The notes under the pieces are model-generated. The model was not told the DNA's origin. It did not search any database and saw only the letters and a list, made by a program, of their open reading frames with translations. The translations under genes and the position numbers were made by a program. A DNA stretch of 64,000 nucleotides from Streptosporangium becharense (GTDB lineage Bacteria > Actinomycetota > Actinomycetes > Streptosporangiales > Streptosporangiaceae), in contig NZ_JACHMP010000001.1 in NCBI RefSeq assembly GCF_014204985.1, positions 62,001 through 126,000 on the forward strand. The letters are read 5' to 3'. Position 1 is the first letter of the stretch; each line of letters begins with the position of its first letter. Shown piece after piece: positions 43,626 to 52,725 of the stretch.

Positions 43626-44404
43626 GTGACGCCGTGCCGTACCTCGGCCAAGGGCGTAGTGATCGGGTGAAGACCGGTGATCCGGTACCGGAAGAACTCT
43701 CCTTCGGCCCACCGGTCGGTGCCGAAGAACCACCCCACTCTCCCCACGCTGGGGAGGGTGAGCCCGTCGAAGGTGGTCCAGGCGGTGATCTCGCCGCCGA
43801 AGGGGTGCCGCCCCCATGATCCGGTGTTGTCCGGGTCTCCCCACCGGTCGAACGCGAACGACCGGATCCGGCCGTCGGCGGTGAGCTCGTAGCGGGTCCG
43901 GACCGTCTCGCCGTCGATCGTGTGACTGACGCCGATGTGCGTGTCGTCCTCGGCCGACCATGTCGCGCCGAAACGGGGCAGCAGCGACGTCGGCACCCAG
44001 CACGCCTCCGCCCCCGCCCGCTCGGCGGCCGAGCGGGAGACGTCGGTTCCCTCGGCGTGGACCAGTGGGATCAGACCGGCCACTGTCCAGTCCATACCGC
44101 CGCGTCCTTCGGCGTAGTGATCCGAGCCGGTGATGAGGCCAGCGACCCGCGCCGCCCACACGAACCCTCGGTGCGGGACGAGCACCTGGCGGGCCCGGAA
44201 CGGGAGCCATCTTCCGATCCTGATGCTGCCCCGCATGCGAAGGCGGACGGCCAACGCCAGAGGCGTGCCTGGCGCGATAGCCCCGACAAGGTGCCTGCAC
44301 ACCGGCGCGGGCAGTCCCGCGACCTCGGCCGCGGTGAAGACCGCGGGGGCTGGGAGCCGCGCCAGGAGGGTTCTTTCGATCCGTGACCACTCCGTTCTGT
44401 TCAT
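43586..44404 (-). CDS. DUF6544-type protein
   Basis: 272 residues from ATG 44404. Blocks: VCRHLVGAIAPGTPLALAVR, MRGSIRIGRWLPFRARQVLV, VWAARVAGLITGSDHYAEGR, FGATWSAEDDTHIGVSHTID, RWGDPDNTGSWGRHPFGGEI. I place it in the DUF6544/DUF6920 family from this pattern; function unknown. The last ~20 residues read out of the neighbouring P-type ATPase scrap, so the native C-terminus may be altered. ATGA overlap with the gene upstream. Confidence 0.7.
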   Translation of the reverse strand: MNRTEWSRIERTLLARLPAPAVFTAAEVAGLPAPVCRHLVGAIAPGTPLALAVRLRMRGSIRIGRWLPFRARQVLVPHRGFVWAARVAGLITGSDHYAEGRGGMDWTVAGLIPLVHAEGTDVSRSAAERAGAEACWVPTSLLPRFGATWSAEDDTHIGVSHTIDGETVRTRYELTADGRIRSFAFDRWGDPDNTGSWGRHPFGGEITAWTTFDGLTLPSVGRVGWFFGTDRWAEGEFFRYRITGLHPITTPLAEVRHGVTRCPGPPRSCPET

Positions 44405-44645
44405 GACGTCCTCCTCCCCGTACGCCTCAGAACCCGGGAGGCGAGGAGCGCTCCTGCAAGGACGATCGCATTCACGATGACGCCTGCGGTCGTCTGAGGG
44501 GGACTGACCGGCAGGAGCGGCAACGACAGGGCCGTGGCGGTGAGAGCGGCCAGACGCCAGGAGGGGTGCCTCCTCGCGTACGGATCCCATCGGCTCAGGC
44601 GTCGGATACCGGAGCAGGCGATCCCCGAGGCACCGGACCTGCCGG
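44401..44645 (-). CDS. small membrane protein coupled to DUF6544, 5' end unclear
   Basis: The last ~62 residues contain two probable membrane helices (WRLAALTATALSLPLLPV; TAGVIVNAIVLAGALLASRV) and end RRTGRRTS. The TGA stop overlaps the DUF6544 ATG, with GGAGGA as shared ribosome site, supporting real translation. The frame is open upstream into the Usp gene, so its start is unknown; it may be a truncated gene. Confidence 0.5.
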
Positions 44646-45542
44646 TCAACGGACTTCCGACCTGTTCCCCGGCCGGTCCGCCGTGAGAACAGGCGCATAC
44701 GGCGAAGGCGAGGGGTCGTCGGCTCGGTGCTTGACGACGGCCACCGGGCACCGGGCCTGACGGAGCACCTCCTGGCTCACCGAACCGAGCATTCCTCCCC
44801 TGAGGCGGCCCAGTCCTCGGGATCCCACGACCAGCAGCCGGGCCCGCTCACCGCAGGACAGCAGGGCGGGTACGGGTGACCCGTCCGGCGTGCTGATTGT
44901 GACGACCACGTCACGATGGTTCGGGGACAGCCGGGTCATGGCCTCGGCGACCCACCGCTCGGCCTCCGCCCTCTGCCGCAAGAAGGCGTCCGCCTTCGCG
45001 TGGATCACGTGGACCGGCAGCCGGTGGTTTCGGGCGTATCCGAGCGCGAACGTCAGGGCGGCCAGGGAGCAGGAGGATCCGTCGACCCCCACCACGACGT
45101 CCGCCGGCCATGCCCGCGACCGCGGGTCGACCCGTTCCGGTACGGCCAGCACAGGACAGAAAGCGTGGACGACGGCATGGGCGCTCACCGAGCCGAGCAG
45201 CAGCCCGGCGACCCTGCCGAGCCCCCGGCTGCCCACCACCAGCATCTCCGCCGTCCGGCTGAACAGGACCAGCTCGGGTCCGGGAGACCCGCGGGCCAGG
45301 ATCGACCGTACGGGCCGGCCGGGCAGCAACCGCTCGGCCAGTTGCACCCCGTCCATCAGGGTACGACCCGCGAGCCTACGCTCCTGATCGGTGATCGCAG
45401 CCTCGCGTTCGGCGTGGGGCCCGTCCCAGACGTGGCAGACGGTCAGCTCCGCCCCCCGCACCCTGGTCTCCCGCGCTGCCTGCTCGACGGCGGCACGGCT
45501 GTGAGGTGATCCGTCGAACGCCACAACCACTTCACGTCTCAT
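44646..45542 (-). CDS. universal stress protein, two Usp domains
   Basis: 298 residues. Domain 1: EVVVAFDGSPHSRAAVEQAA, GSRGLGRVAGLLLGSVSAHA; domain 2: VVVGVDGSSCSLAALTFALG, GSRGLGRLRGGMLGSVSQEV, followed by RQARCPVAVVKHR. Both ATP-binding G-2x-G-9x-GS loops are intact. 78 bp after the CBS gene on the same strand, probably one stress operon from 46966. Confidence 0.9.
   Translation of the reverse strand: MRREVVVAFDGSPHSRAAVEQAARETRVRGAELTVCHVWDGPHAEREAAITDQERRLAGRTLMDGVQLAERLLPGRPVRSILARGSPGPELVLFSRTAEMLVVGSRGLGRVAGLLLGSVSAHAVVHAFCPVLAVPERVDPRSRAWPADVVVGVDGSSCSLAALTFALGYARNHRLPVHVIHAKADAFLRQRAEAERWVAEAMTRLSPNHRDVVVTISTPDGSPVPALLSCGERARLLVVGSRGLGRLRGGMLGSVSQEVLRQARCPVAVVKHRADDPSPSPYAPVLTADRPGNRSEVR
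44650..44664. promoter_or_regulatory. weak DosR-like box
   Basis: CGGACTTCCGACCTG, inside the end of the Usp gene and upstream of the small membrane protein/DUF6544 pair. Two or three mismatches. Confidence 0.3.
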
Positions 45543-45620
45543 CGGCGAGCCTCGCGTTCAGAGTCGGTGACGAGCCGTCCGCGGGCCCGTACGGGAGCGG
45601 CCTTCGGGACGGGACGCCGG

Positions 45621-46103
45621 TCATCTCGCCGGGGCCGGGGGAAGCACCGGGACCAGGCGGAACACGCCTGTCATGAGTTCCGGCGGCTCCCGCCGCTCGG
45701 GGATCTCACCCGCCACGGCGCGCAGAACGTCGGTGACGGTCACCATTCCCACCAACCTGCCGGCCTCTCCCAGCACCGGGATCGCGTCGACCCCGGCACC
45801 GATCATGACTGCGGCGGCGTCGGCCAGGCGTGCCTCGGGGGTGGTGTGCGGACAGCGGTGTTCGGCCACCAGCGCGCGAACGGGAACCTGTGACTGCTCG
45901 ATCGGGCCGCCGGACCAGCGGGCGGTGAGGTCCTCGCGGGTCAGCACACCCCGCAAACGGCCGTCCGCCTCGACGACGGGCAGATGGTGAACGTCCGCGC
46001 GGCGCATGATCTCCCAGGCCAGCAGGGGCGATTCCTCGGGGGTGACCGCGACGAGGATCCGGCTCATCACCTGGACCACGGCGAGGTCGCGGACGTCGGT
46101 CAT
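45621..46103 (-). CDS. CBS-domain pair
   Basis: 160 residues from ATG 46103. CBS1 (VVQVMSRILVAVTPEESPLL, VHHLPVVEADGRLRGVLTRE), CBS2 (RCPHTTPEARLADAAAVMIG, DAIPVLGEAGRLVGMVTVTD). The start overlaps the stop of the upstream Usp gene (ATGA). No BON domain, unlike the other CBS proteins here. Confidence 0.9.
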   Translation of the reverse strand: MTDVRDLAVVQVMSRILVAVTPEESPLLAWEIMRRADVHHLPVVEADGRLRGVLTREDLTARWSGGPIEQSQVPVRALVAEHRCPHTTPEARLADAAAVMIGAGVDAIPVLGEAGRLVGMVTVTDVLRAVAGEIPERREPPELMTGVFRLVPVLPPAPAR

Positions 46104-46966
46104 ACCTCCCCCTTGGGACGCACCACGGCGACGGGGCAATGGGCGTGGTGCAGCACGCCGTGGCTGACCGAACCCAGCACGGCCGAACCGAGACCGCCCA
46201 TCCCCCGGGAGCCGACCACGACCAGATCCGCTGCCTCCGAGGCCTCGCGCAGGACGGCCACCGGGTGGCCGATGACCACCGTCTCCTTGATCTCCACCTG
46301 CGGGTAGCGCTCCCGCCACGGCACGAGCGTCTCGGCGGCCAGGCGCTTCTCCACCGCCAGGGTGTCGTCGATCAGCGAGGTGTAGGCCGCGGCGTACGGG
46401 CCGAGGACGGAGGCCTGCACGGCGTGGATCGCGTGCAGCCGGGCCTTGCGCAGGACGGCCTCCTCGAAGGCGTACGCGAAGGCGGCCGTCGAGCCCGACG
46501 AGCCGTCGAACCCCACGACGACCTCGTCGTGGGTCTGGTGCCGCGTCTTCTTGACGACCACGACCGGAGCGGTCACGTGCCCGGCCAGGGCAAGCGAGAC
46601 CGAGCCCAGCAACAGTCCGGCGAATCCACCGAGGCCCCGGCCGCCCAGCACGAGGTGTTCGGCGTCCTCGGCCTCACGCCGCAGGATGTCGACCGGTTTG
46701 CCCTGCCCCAGAACGGTCTCCACCTTCAGCTGAGGGAAGTGCGCACGGGCCAGGTCAGCCGCCGCCTCCAGAAGCCTCTGGCAGTGGTCGGTCATGGAGT
46801 CGCGGAACCCGGGCGGGGTGTGCAGTGGCATTTCGTAGATCCACGGCGGGCACGCGTGGACGATCCGCAGCGCGCACCCGCGCCGCACTGCGTCGTCGGC
46901 GGCCCACTCGACCGCGGCTTGGGAGGAAGGCGAGCCGTCCGCACCCACCGTTACGTGTGCTGTCAT
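46100..46966 (-). CDS. universal stress protein, two Usp domains
   Basis: 288 residues from ATG 46966. Domain 1: HVTVGADGSPSSQAAVEWAA, GGRGLGGFAGLLLGSVSLAL; domain 2: EVVVGFDGSSGSTAAFAYAF, GSRGMGGLGSAVLGSVSHGV, HCPVAVVRPK. First gene of a usp-CBS-usp run. A DosR-like box lies 78 bp upstream. Confidence 0.92.
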   Translation of the reverse strand: MTAHVTVGADGSPSSQAAVEWAADDAVRRGCALRIVHACPPWIYEMPLHTPPGFRDSMTDHCQRLLEAAADLARAHFPQLKVETVLGQGKPVDILRREAEDAEHLVLGGRGLGGFAGLLLGSVSLALAGHVTAPVVVVKKTRHQTHDEVVVGFDGSSGSTAAFAYAFEEAVLRKARLHAIHAVQASVLGPYAAAYTSLIDDTLAVEKRLAAETLVPWRERYPQVEIKETVVIGHPVAVLREASEAADLVVVGSRGMGGLGSAVLGSVSHGVLHHAHCPVAVVRPKGEV

Positions 46967-47043
46967 GTCATCCTCCTGGGTTCTCCCTTCCATCCGACCC
47001 CTCCGACAGAGTTTCGCGCAGCGGCCGGAGGACCTGACCGCCA

Positions 47044-47058
47044 GGGACTTCCGGCCCT
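47044..47058 (-). promoter_or_regulatory. DosR-like box upstream of the usp-CBS-usp operon
   Basis: GGGACTTCCGGCCCT, the best match in the window, 78 bp before ATG 46966. Confidence 0.6.
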
Positions 47059-47332
47059 CAACCTCTCCCCCTTCGGCCGGTGGGACGGGGAAGACGGCAA
47101 ACGGCCCGCGGAGGCAGGAGCCGTCAGCCTCTTGTCGGGAGGATCCCGAGGGGCGAACACATGACGACACCGGGTGACCCGGGCCGCCGGGTGGGCGGGC
47201 GGCGTGAGGGCCCGGGGTCGTCCCGCCGAGGGGAGCCGGGCCCCATGTCCGTATGAGGACGCACCGTCAACCCGCCACGGCGGCGAACCGTCTCATAGGG
47301 ACTCCATCCCCGACATCACGGAGGACCCGACG

Positions 47333-47749
47333 GTGCGTCTGTCTCAAGCTCTCGCCACCACCGCCCTCCTCACGTTCCTCACCGCATGCGGTGGAGGGAC
47401 GGACAGCGCGGCGCCGGTTGTGACCGTCACCGCAACCCAGCCGGCCCCCACCTCGCCGGCGGAGCAGCCGACCGCAGAAGACGAGGAGGAGCCGACGCCG
47501 CCAGCGGAGCAGCCGGTCGAAGCAGAGAGGAGGACCCTGCCGAACGTGGTCGGGATGAACCTGCAGGAGGGACAGGACACGATGCAGGCCGCCGGGTTCT
47601 ACATCCTCAACGACAAGGACGCCACAGGGCGGAACCGGTTCCAGATCTCCGATCGCAACTGGGTGATCACCAAGCAGACCCCGGCCGCGGGCCGGAAGGT
47701 GTCCGTTGACACGTTGGTCACCCTCTATGCGAAGAAGATCGGCGAGTAG
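47333..47749 (+). CDS. PASTA-domain lipoprotein
   Basis: 138 residues from GTG 47333 (GGAGGA 8 bp upstream). Signal peptide with lipobox LTAC (RLSQALATTALLTFLTAC), a Thr/Pro/Glu-rich spacer, then a PASTA domain (~73-137: LPNVVGMNLQEGQDTMQAAG, VITKQTPAAGRKVSVDTLVT). PASTA domains bind peptidoglycan or protein partners at the outer membrane face. Lipid-anchored, exported. Confidence 0.88.
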   Translation: MRLSQALATTALLTFLTACGGGTDSAAPVVTVTATQPAPTSPAEQPTAEDEEEPTPPAEQPVEAERRTLPNVVGMNLQEGQDTMQAAGFYILNDKDATGRNRFQISDRNWVITKQTPAAGRKVSVDTLVTLYAKKIGE

Positions 47750-47920
47750 TCCGAGCCTCCCTGCAGATGAACGCGAAACCGAAGGCGAACTCTGCGAGAT
47801 CCGGCCCCTCCCATGTAGACCGAGAATTCGGGTGGACGGAGGGCACGGCCGGAATACGCCCGGCAAGGGTCTTCCAGGTGACAGCCCTCGACGGGCCGTC
47901 ACCGAGGACTGTCTCATCTC

Positions 47921-48034
47921 TGATGAGATCACCTTTCCGGTGAAGGCGCTGATGACAGCGGCACGGCGGTGAAGGTCGCCCATTCGTACATCTGCAGGTC
48001 CCGTCCCGGCACGATCAGCTCCGCGCTGCGTATC
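47921..48034 (-). repeat. 114-bp segment repeated at 60721-60834 (copy 1)
   Basis: About 85 % identical to 60721-60834 in the same orientation. On the minus strand both encode a C-terminal peptide like RSAELIVPGRDLQMYEW. The protein family is not recognised. Copy 1 lies just before the Tn3 transposase remnant. Confidence 0.6.
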
Positions 48035-48165
48035 GGGGCAACCACAGGAGCCGCATCGACTGCGGAGCACCGTCGAGACCGGGGCCGCGGGGCCGTCCGC
48101 GTTGTCATGGGTGATCGTCACGCGGGGAGCGAAGCCGTCCGCGGGCTCGGGAACCTGCGGCCACA

Positions 48166-49649
48166 ACATCGCTGATCGCCGCGCGGATCGCGTCTCGCAC
48201 CGCTGCGGGCGAGGCGGCGATGCGGGCCGCGCTGGTCGAGAAGTACAACACCGTGCGCCCGTTCCTGCGGCTGCTGGGCGAGTCCAAGGCGCTGTCGGCG
48301 GCGCCGGGCGGGCGCCGAGCGCTGGCCGCGGTACGCCGGCTGCCGGAGCTGTCGCGACGGCAGGTCAGCAAGAGGCCGCTGCTGCCCAAGGAGATCGACG
48401 CCGCGCTGGTGGCCGCGTCGTGGAAGCGGGCGGTGTATGCCAACCCGGACCTGCCTCAAGGGCGGTGGATCGTGACGCGTACGTCGTGTGCGTGCTGGAG
48501 CACCTGATTCGGTCCCTGACGATCAGGGATGTGTTCGCCTCGCCGTCGCTGCGCTGGGCTGACCCGCGCGCGCATCTGCTGGCCGGGGCGCAGTGGGAGG
48601 CGATTGCCCAGGACGTGCTGGCCTCCCTGTCGCTTACCGATCCCGTCCAGAAGCATCTGAACGACAAGGTCTTGGCCCTGGACGCGGCCTGGAAGCAGAT
48701 GGCCGCCCGGCTGGAGGAAGCGGCGAGGACGCGCTGGTCTCGGTGGTGACCCCGGCCGGCGGCGGTCGGGCCCGGCTGTCGGTGGAGAAGCTCGGCGCGC
48801 TCGGCGAGAGCGAGTCGCTGGCATGGCTACGGGCGACCTGCCAGGCCATGCTGCCCCGCATCGACCTGCCCGAGCTACTGCTGGAAGTGCACGCCTGGAC
48901 CGGGTTCCTGGACGCCTACGTGCACCTGGCCGACATCTCCACCCGCATGAACGACCTGCCGAGATCGCTGGTGGCGCTGCTGATCAGCGATGCCTGCAAT
49001 GTCGAATTGACACCCGTGATCAAGGCCGGGGACGAGGCGCTGACCCGGGGCCGGCTCCCCCACGTGGACCAGAACTACGTCCGCGGCGAGACGCACGCCG
49101 CAGCCAACGCGATCCTGATCGAGCACCAGGGCCGGGTGCCGATCGTCGCGGCGTGGGGCGGCGGGCTGCTGGCCTCGGTGGACGGGCTGCGCTTCGTCGT
49201 CCCGGTCAAGACGATCAACGCCGGGCCCTCACCCAAGTACTTTGGCTATAAAAGGGGTCTGACCTGGCCCAACGCAGTAAATGATCAAGTGGCGGGGATC
49301 GGGCAGATGGTCGTGCCCGGCACGCCCCGCGATTCCCTCTACATCCTGGACTGCCTGATCAACCTGGATGCCGGGCCGAACCCCGAGGTGGTCACGACGG
49401 ACCAGGCCAGCGACAGCGACATGGTGTTCGGGATCTTCTCCATGCTCGGCTACCGGTTCGCGCCCCGCTTCGCCGACCTGGGCGACCAGCGGTTCTGGCG
49501 GGCCGACCTGCCCGGCGGCAGTACTGGCGACTACGGAGTGCTGGAGGCGATCGCCCGGAACAAGGTGAACACCAAGAAGGTGCTCACACAGTGGCCGGAC
49601 ATGGTGCGGGTCGCCGGGTCGCTGGTGACCAACCAGGGGGGGCTCACCC
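48166..49649 (+). pseudogene. Tn3-family transposase, frameshifted and interrupted by IS4
   Basis: Starts inside TnpA (ALVEKYNTVRPFLRLLGESK), shifts frame at ~48465 (AVDRDAYVVCVLEHL) and again at ~48722, then runs long: LGALGESESLAWLRATCQAM, VDQNYVRGETHAAANAILIE, TTDQASDSDMVFGIFSMLGY, ending NQGGLTQGR at the IS4 target site. The ~200 N-terminal residues are missing, and no continuation is visible beyond the IS elements. Confidence 0.85.
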
Positions 49650-51410
49650 AAGGCCGGGTAGTTAGGGTTTCTGGCCTGCTGGCAAGGGGCCGGGGGAAGC
49701 CGTGGTCGCGGTGTAGATGCCGTGGCCGATCTTGCGGATGAGGCCGCGTTCGGCCCAGCGAGACAGCTGCCGGTACATCGTGTTCAGGGTGATGTCGCCG
49801 AGGTGGAGGGCGATGTCGCGGGGGTGCCAGAGCCGGTCGGGATGTTCGTGGATCAGTGTCAGGACGCGGTGGTGGCGGCGCTTGTTCGGGGTGGTGTGCC
49901 GGTCGTCGCGGGAGGCGGTGGGGAGTGTGGGCGGGGGATCGAGGAGGGTGATATCGAGGCTGGTGACGGCGCGGCTGCGATCGGGTCTGCCGTCGGGGCG
50001 GCGTTCTTTGTAGCGGGACATGGGTGACTTGACCTTGCGGGTGCTCACGCGCGGGCGGCGCGGTGGGAGCAGGGCGGTCAAGGTGGCGTGGCCGATGGCG
50101 CCGACCAGGTCCGTCCCGTCGGTGATCACACCGGTGGCCTGGAGGACTTGGTCGCGGGCGGTCTGGAAGGCGATGGTGAAGGAGCAGCGGTCGGGGTCGG
50201 TGCCGGGGCGGGACTCGGCCGCGTCCACCATCACCGTGCGCAGCAGTTGGTAGAGCGTGAGCAGGGCCCACATCTCCTGTTCCAGGCCAGGGCGGTCGCC
50301 GGAGCGCAGGACGCGGCCGTTCATGATCGTGTGACGGAGAGCGTAGTAGGCCGATTCGTGTTCCCACCGCTGGTGGTAGAGGTCGACCAGGGCCGCGGCC
50401 GGGTAGCGGTCGGCGTCGACCAGGCTGCTGGCCAGCCGGTAGGAGCCGACAAAGACGGTTCCGTCCGCGCAGGTCACGGTGATGCGCGCCTCGATGATGC
50501 GCATCTGGACAGCGCCGATCACCGACAGATAGGAGCCGTCGCCAAGCCGGCGCAGGATGGGAGTGCGCCGGTTACCGCGCAGCCGGCCCAGGACCTGCGC
50601 GCCGGTGGCCCTCACCTCGGCCAGGAAGTCGTTGCTGTCGAAGCCCTTGTCCCACAACACCAGCATGTCCGGGGTCAGTAGGTGCAACAGCCGCCGGGCA
50701 TAGCTCGTCTCGCCCTCGCTGGTCGGGCCGAAGACCGCGCCGATCACGGCGCGGGTGCCGGTCTCCACCAGCGTCATCAGCTCCAGCAGGGGGTAACCGC
50801 CGTGCCCGACCGAGCCTAGCCATGCCTGGTTACGGGCGGTGTCGGGGGCCTTCAGCGAGCTGCAGCCATCGAAGGAGACCGGGCGATAGGCGCCGAACCT
50901 CGCACCTGGTGTTCGACGCCCGGCCAACGGCCCGGACACGACCTCGAACAATCGGCGCATCGACACGCTGCCGACCCGCCGACGCAGGTCACGCAGAGCT
51001 TTGGCGGTCGGTGTCACCACCACCAGCCCGGCCAGGCCCGTCGTCAGCTTCTGCCAGACCAGCCGGTAGCCGATCTCCGGGAACAGGCACATCGCCAGCA
51101 GGAAGTAGACGCCGACCCGTGAGGGCAGGTCCCGCAGGCGGCGCTGCACGGTTCGGGTCTCGTCCAACACCGCGTCGACCAGCTCGAACGGCATCAGCGC
51201 GGTCAGCTCCCCGAGGTGCCCGGGCGCGAACACGCCCTCGGCTACCGTGACACGACGGGTGATGGCAGACTGTGCGGACAGCGGAGTCTCCTCACGAAGA
51301 GCGATCTTGGCCGAAAGCCCTTCTACCGGAGCTCCGCTCCTTCGTTCACGCCCCGTTCACTCTGTGAGACGCTCTTGCGCCGCAGCTCCAGGCTCTAACT
51401 ACCCGGCCTT
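49650..51410 (-). mobile_element. IS4-family element, copy 2 (complete)
   Basis: 1761 bp, exact 16-bp terminal repeats AAGGCCGGGTAGTTAG / CTAACTACCCGGCCTT, and 12-bp target duplications GGGGGCTCACCC at 49638-49649 and 51411-51422. Inserted in a Tn3 transposase gene. Sequence appears identical to copy 1 outside the ends and the nested insert. Confidence 0.93.
49662..51233 (-). CDS. IS4-family transposase
   Basis: 523 residues. N-terminal IS4 domain (FAPGHLGELTALMPFELVDA, LRDLPSRVGVYFLLAMCLFP), DDE core with YRPVSFDGCSSLK (first D), VLWDKGFDSNDFL (second D) and the YREK-type YHQRWEHESAYYAL (E), and a C-terminal winged-helix-like end (PDRLWHPRDIALHLGDITLN). GTG 51233 is the listed start; the frame is open further upstream (VTVAEGVFAPG), so translation may begin earlier. 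Intact and probably able to move copy 1 too. Confidence 0.93.
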   Translation of the reverse strand: MFAPGHLGELTALMPFELVDAVLDETRTVQRRLRDLPSRVGVYFLLAMCLFPEIGYRLVWQKLTTGLAGLVVVTPTAKALRDLRRRVGSVSMRRLFEVVSGPLAGRRTPGARFGAYRPVSFDGCSSLKAPDTARNQAWLGSVGHGGYPLLELMTLVETGTRAVIGAVFGPTSEGETSYARRLLHLLTPDMLVLWDKGFDSNDFLAEVRATGAQVLGRLRGNRRTPILRRLGDGSYLSVIGAVQMRIIEARITVTCADGTVFVGSYRLASSLVDADRYPAAALVDLYHQRWEHESAYYALRHTIMNGRVLRSGDRPGLEQEMWALLTLYQLLRTVMVDAAESRPGTDPDRCSFTIAFQTARDQVLQATGVITDGTDLVGAIGHATLTALLPPRRPRVSTRKVKSPMSRYKERRPDGRPDRSRAVTSLDITLLDPPPTLPTASRDDRHTTPNKRRHHRVLTLIHEHPDRLWHPRDIALHLGDITLNTMYRQLSRWAERGLIRKIGHGIYTATTASPGPLPAGQKP

Positions 51411-51442
51411 GGGGGCTCACCCCGAAGTGTGGACACCGATCG

Positions 51443-52333
51443 TTATGCGGCGAGCAGCACCCTATCGACGGTCTGCTGCTCGTAGTCATTCGGGCTGAGG
51501 TAGCCGAGGGCGGAATGTCTTCTTCGGGTGTTGTAGCGGGTGATCCACTTGAAGACGGCCAGGCGGGCCTCACGTGCCGAGGGCCAGCGCTTGGCGCCCT
51601 GCAGCGTCTCGCGTTTGAGGCTGGCGTTGAACGCCTCCGCGGCGGCGTTGTCGGCGCTGGTGCCGACGGCTCCCATGGATTGGTGTACGCCGAGTTCGGC
51701 ACAGACCTTGGCGAACTCGGCCGAGGTGTACTGGGCTCCATGATCGGAGTGGAAGATCGCGCCGTCCAGGCTGCCCCGGATCGCGGCGGCGGCCCGCAGC
51801 GCGTCGGTCACCAGCTTGGTGCGCATGTGGTCGGCGATCGACCAGCCCGCCAATCGGCGTGAGCCCAGATCCAGCACGGTCGCCAGATAGAGGAACCGGC
51901 CATCGCCGACGGGCAGGTACGTGATGTCGCCGACGTAGCGCCGGTTCGGGGCCGGTGCGGTGAAGTCCCGCTGGATCAAGTCGGGCACCTTGTGATGCGA
52001 TGGCTCGGGCACCGTGGTGCGCACCTTCTTGCGCAGGTGCAGCCCGACGATGCCGGAACGGCGCATCACTCGTGCGACCCGCTTGTGGTTGACCCTGCGC
52101 CCCCGGGCCCGCAGCTCAGCGGTGACGCGTGGACTGCCGTAGGTGCCGTCGAACGCATCGTGGATCTGCTTGATCTCCTCCGCCAGCGCGGCATCGGCCG
52201 CGGCCCGCTCCGCCCGGGCTGGAGCGGCCTTGCGCCACCGGTAGAACCCCGAGCGGGACACCTTCAAGATCCGGCACAGCCGCTTCACGCCGAAGGCGTC
52301 CCGATGGTCGTCAACGAACTCGAAGCGGCTCAC
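51443..52333 (-). CDS. IS3-family transposase OrfB
   Basis: About 295 residues of the integrase core: HRDAFGVKRLCRILKVSRSG, RRYVGDITYLPVGDG (first Asp), AIFHSDHGAQYTSAEF (second Asp), DNAAAEAFNASLKRE (Glu) and RYNTRRRHSALGYLSPNDYE. No independent start is clear; it overlaps orfA in a different frame and is probably made by -1 frameshifting in the AAATATTTC region near 52355. Confidence 0.9.
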   Translation of the reverse strand: MSRFEFVDDHRDAFGVKRLCRILKVSRSGFYRWRKAAPARAERAAADAALAEEIKQIHDAFDGTYGSPRVTAELRARGRRVNHKRVARVMRRSGIVGLHLRKKVRTTVPEPSHHKVPDLIQRDFTAPAPNRRYVGDITYLPVGDGRFLYLATVLDLGSRRLAGWSIADHMRTKLVTDALRAAAAIRGSLDGAIFHSDHGAQYTSAEFAKVCAELGVHQSMGAVGTSADNAAAEAFNASLKRETLQGAKRWPSAREARLAVFKWITRYNTRRRHSALGYLSPNDYEQQTVDRVLLAA

Positions 52334-52665
52334 CAGTTCGTCTCTCCGGCGAAATATTTCGCCGCCCGGCGCAGGATGTCGCGCTCCAGCTCCAGCTCCA
52401 GCTCCCGGATCCGGGCCTTGAGCTGCTTGTTCTCCTCTTCCAGCACGTCGTCGGACGATAGCGGGCCCCGCGCTAGCCGCTTGACCGGGCCCGCCTTCTT
52501 CGCCCCGGCCGTGCCGTTCGCGCGGGCCTCCTTGACCCACAGGCGCAGCGTCTCGCGGTTGATCCCCAAGTCCCGGGCCACCGACGCGTACGTCCGCGCC
52601 GGATCAGACAGGTACAACGCGACGGCGTCCGCCTTGAACTCCGGCGGGTACGACTTCATCGCCAC
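52330..52665 (-). CDS. IS3-family transposase OrfA
   Basis: 111 residues: HTH (YPPEFKADAVALYLSDPART, DLGINRETLRLWVKEARANG) and a leucine-zipper region (EEENKQLKARIRELELELER). First 14 residues match the deleted copy at 23855-24178. Confidence 0.9.
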   Translation of the reverse strand: MAMKSYPPEFKADAVALYLSDPARTYASVARDLGINRETLRLWVKEARANGTAGAKKAGPVKRLARGPLSSDDVLEEENKQLKARIRELELELERDILRRAAKYFAGETNW

Positions 52666-52725
52666 GTGGAACTCCTTGTCTCCGGATTTCCATCATCCGG
52701 TATTCAAGGTGTCCACACCTCGGGG

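Larger units (their letters stand above)
51420..52725 (-). mobile_element. IS3-family element (complete copy of the 23855 derivative)
   Basis: 1306 bp with 18-bp ends CCCCGAAGTGTGGACACC / GGTGTCCACACCTCGGGG (one mismatch). Its left end overlaps the last bases of the IS4 target duplication, so it inserted right beside IS4. No clear target duplication is seen. Encodes OrfA and OrfB. Confidence 0.88.

Noticed and set aside
26000-50700. Two copies of a 1.7-kb segment, considered as a large duplication of the region
   Set aside because: Identity stops exactly at IS4 terminal repeats with separate 12-bp target duplications, so these are independent insertions.
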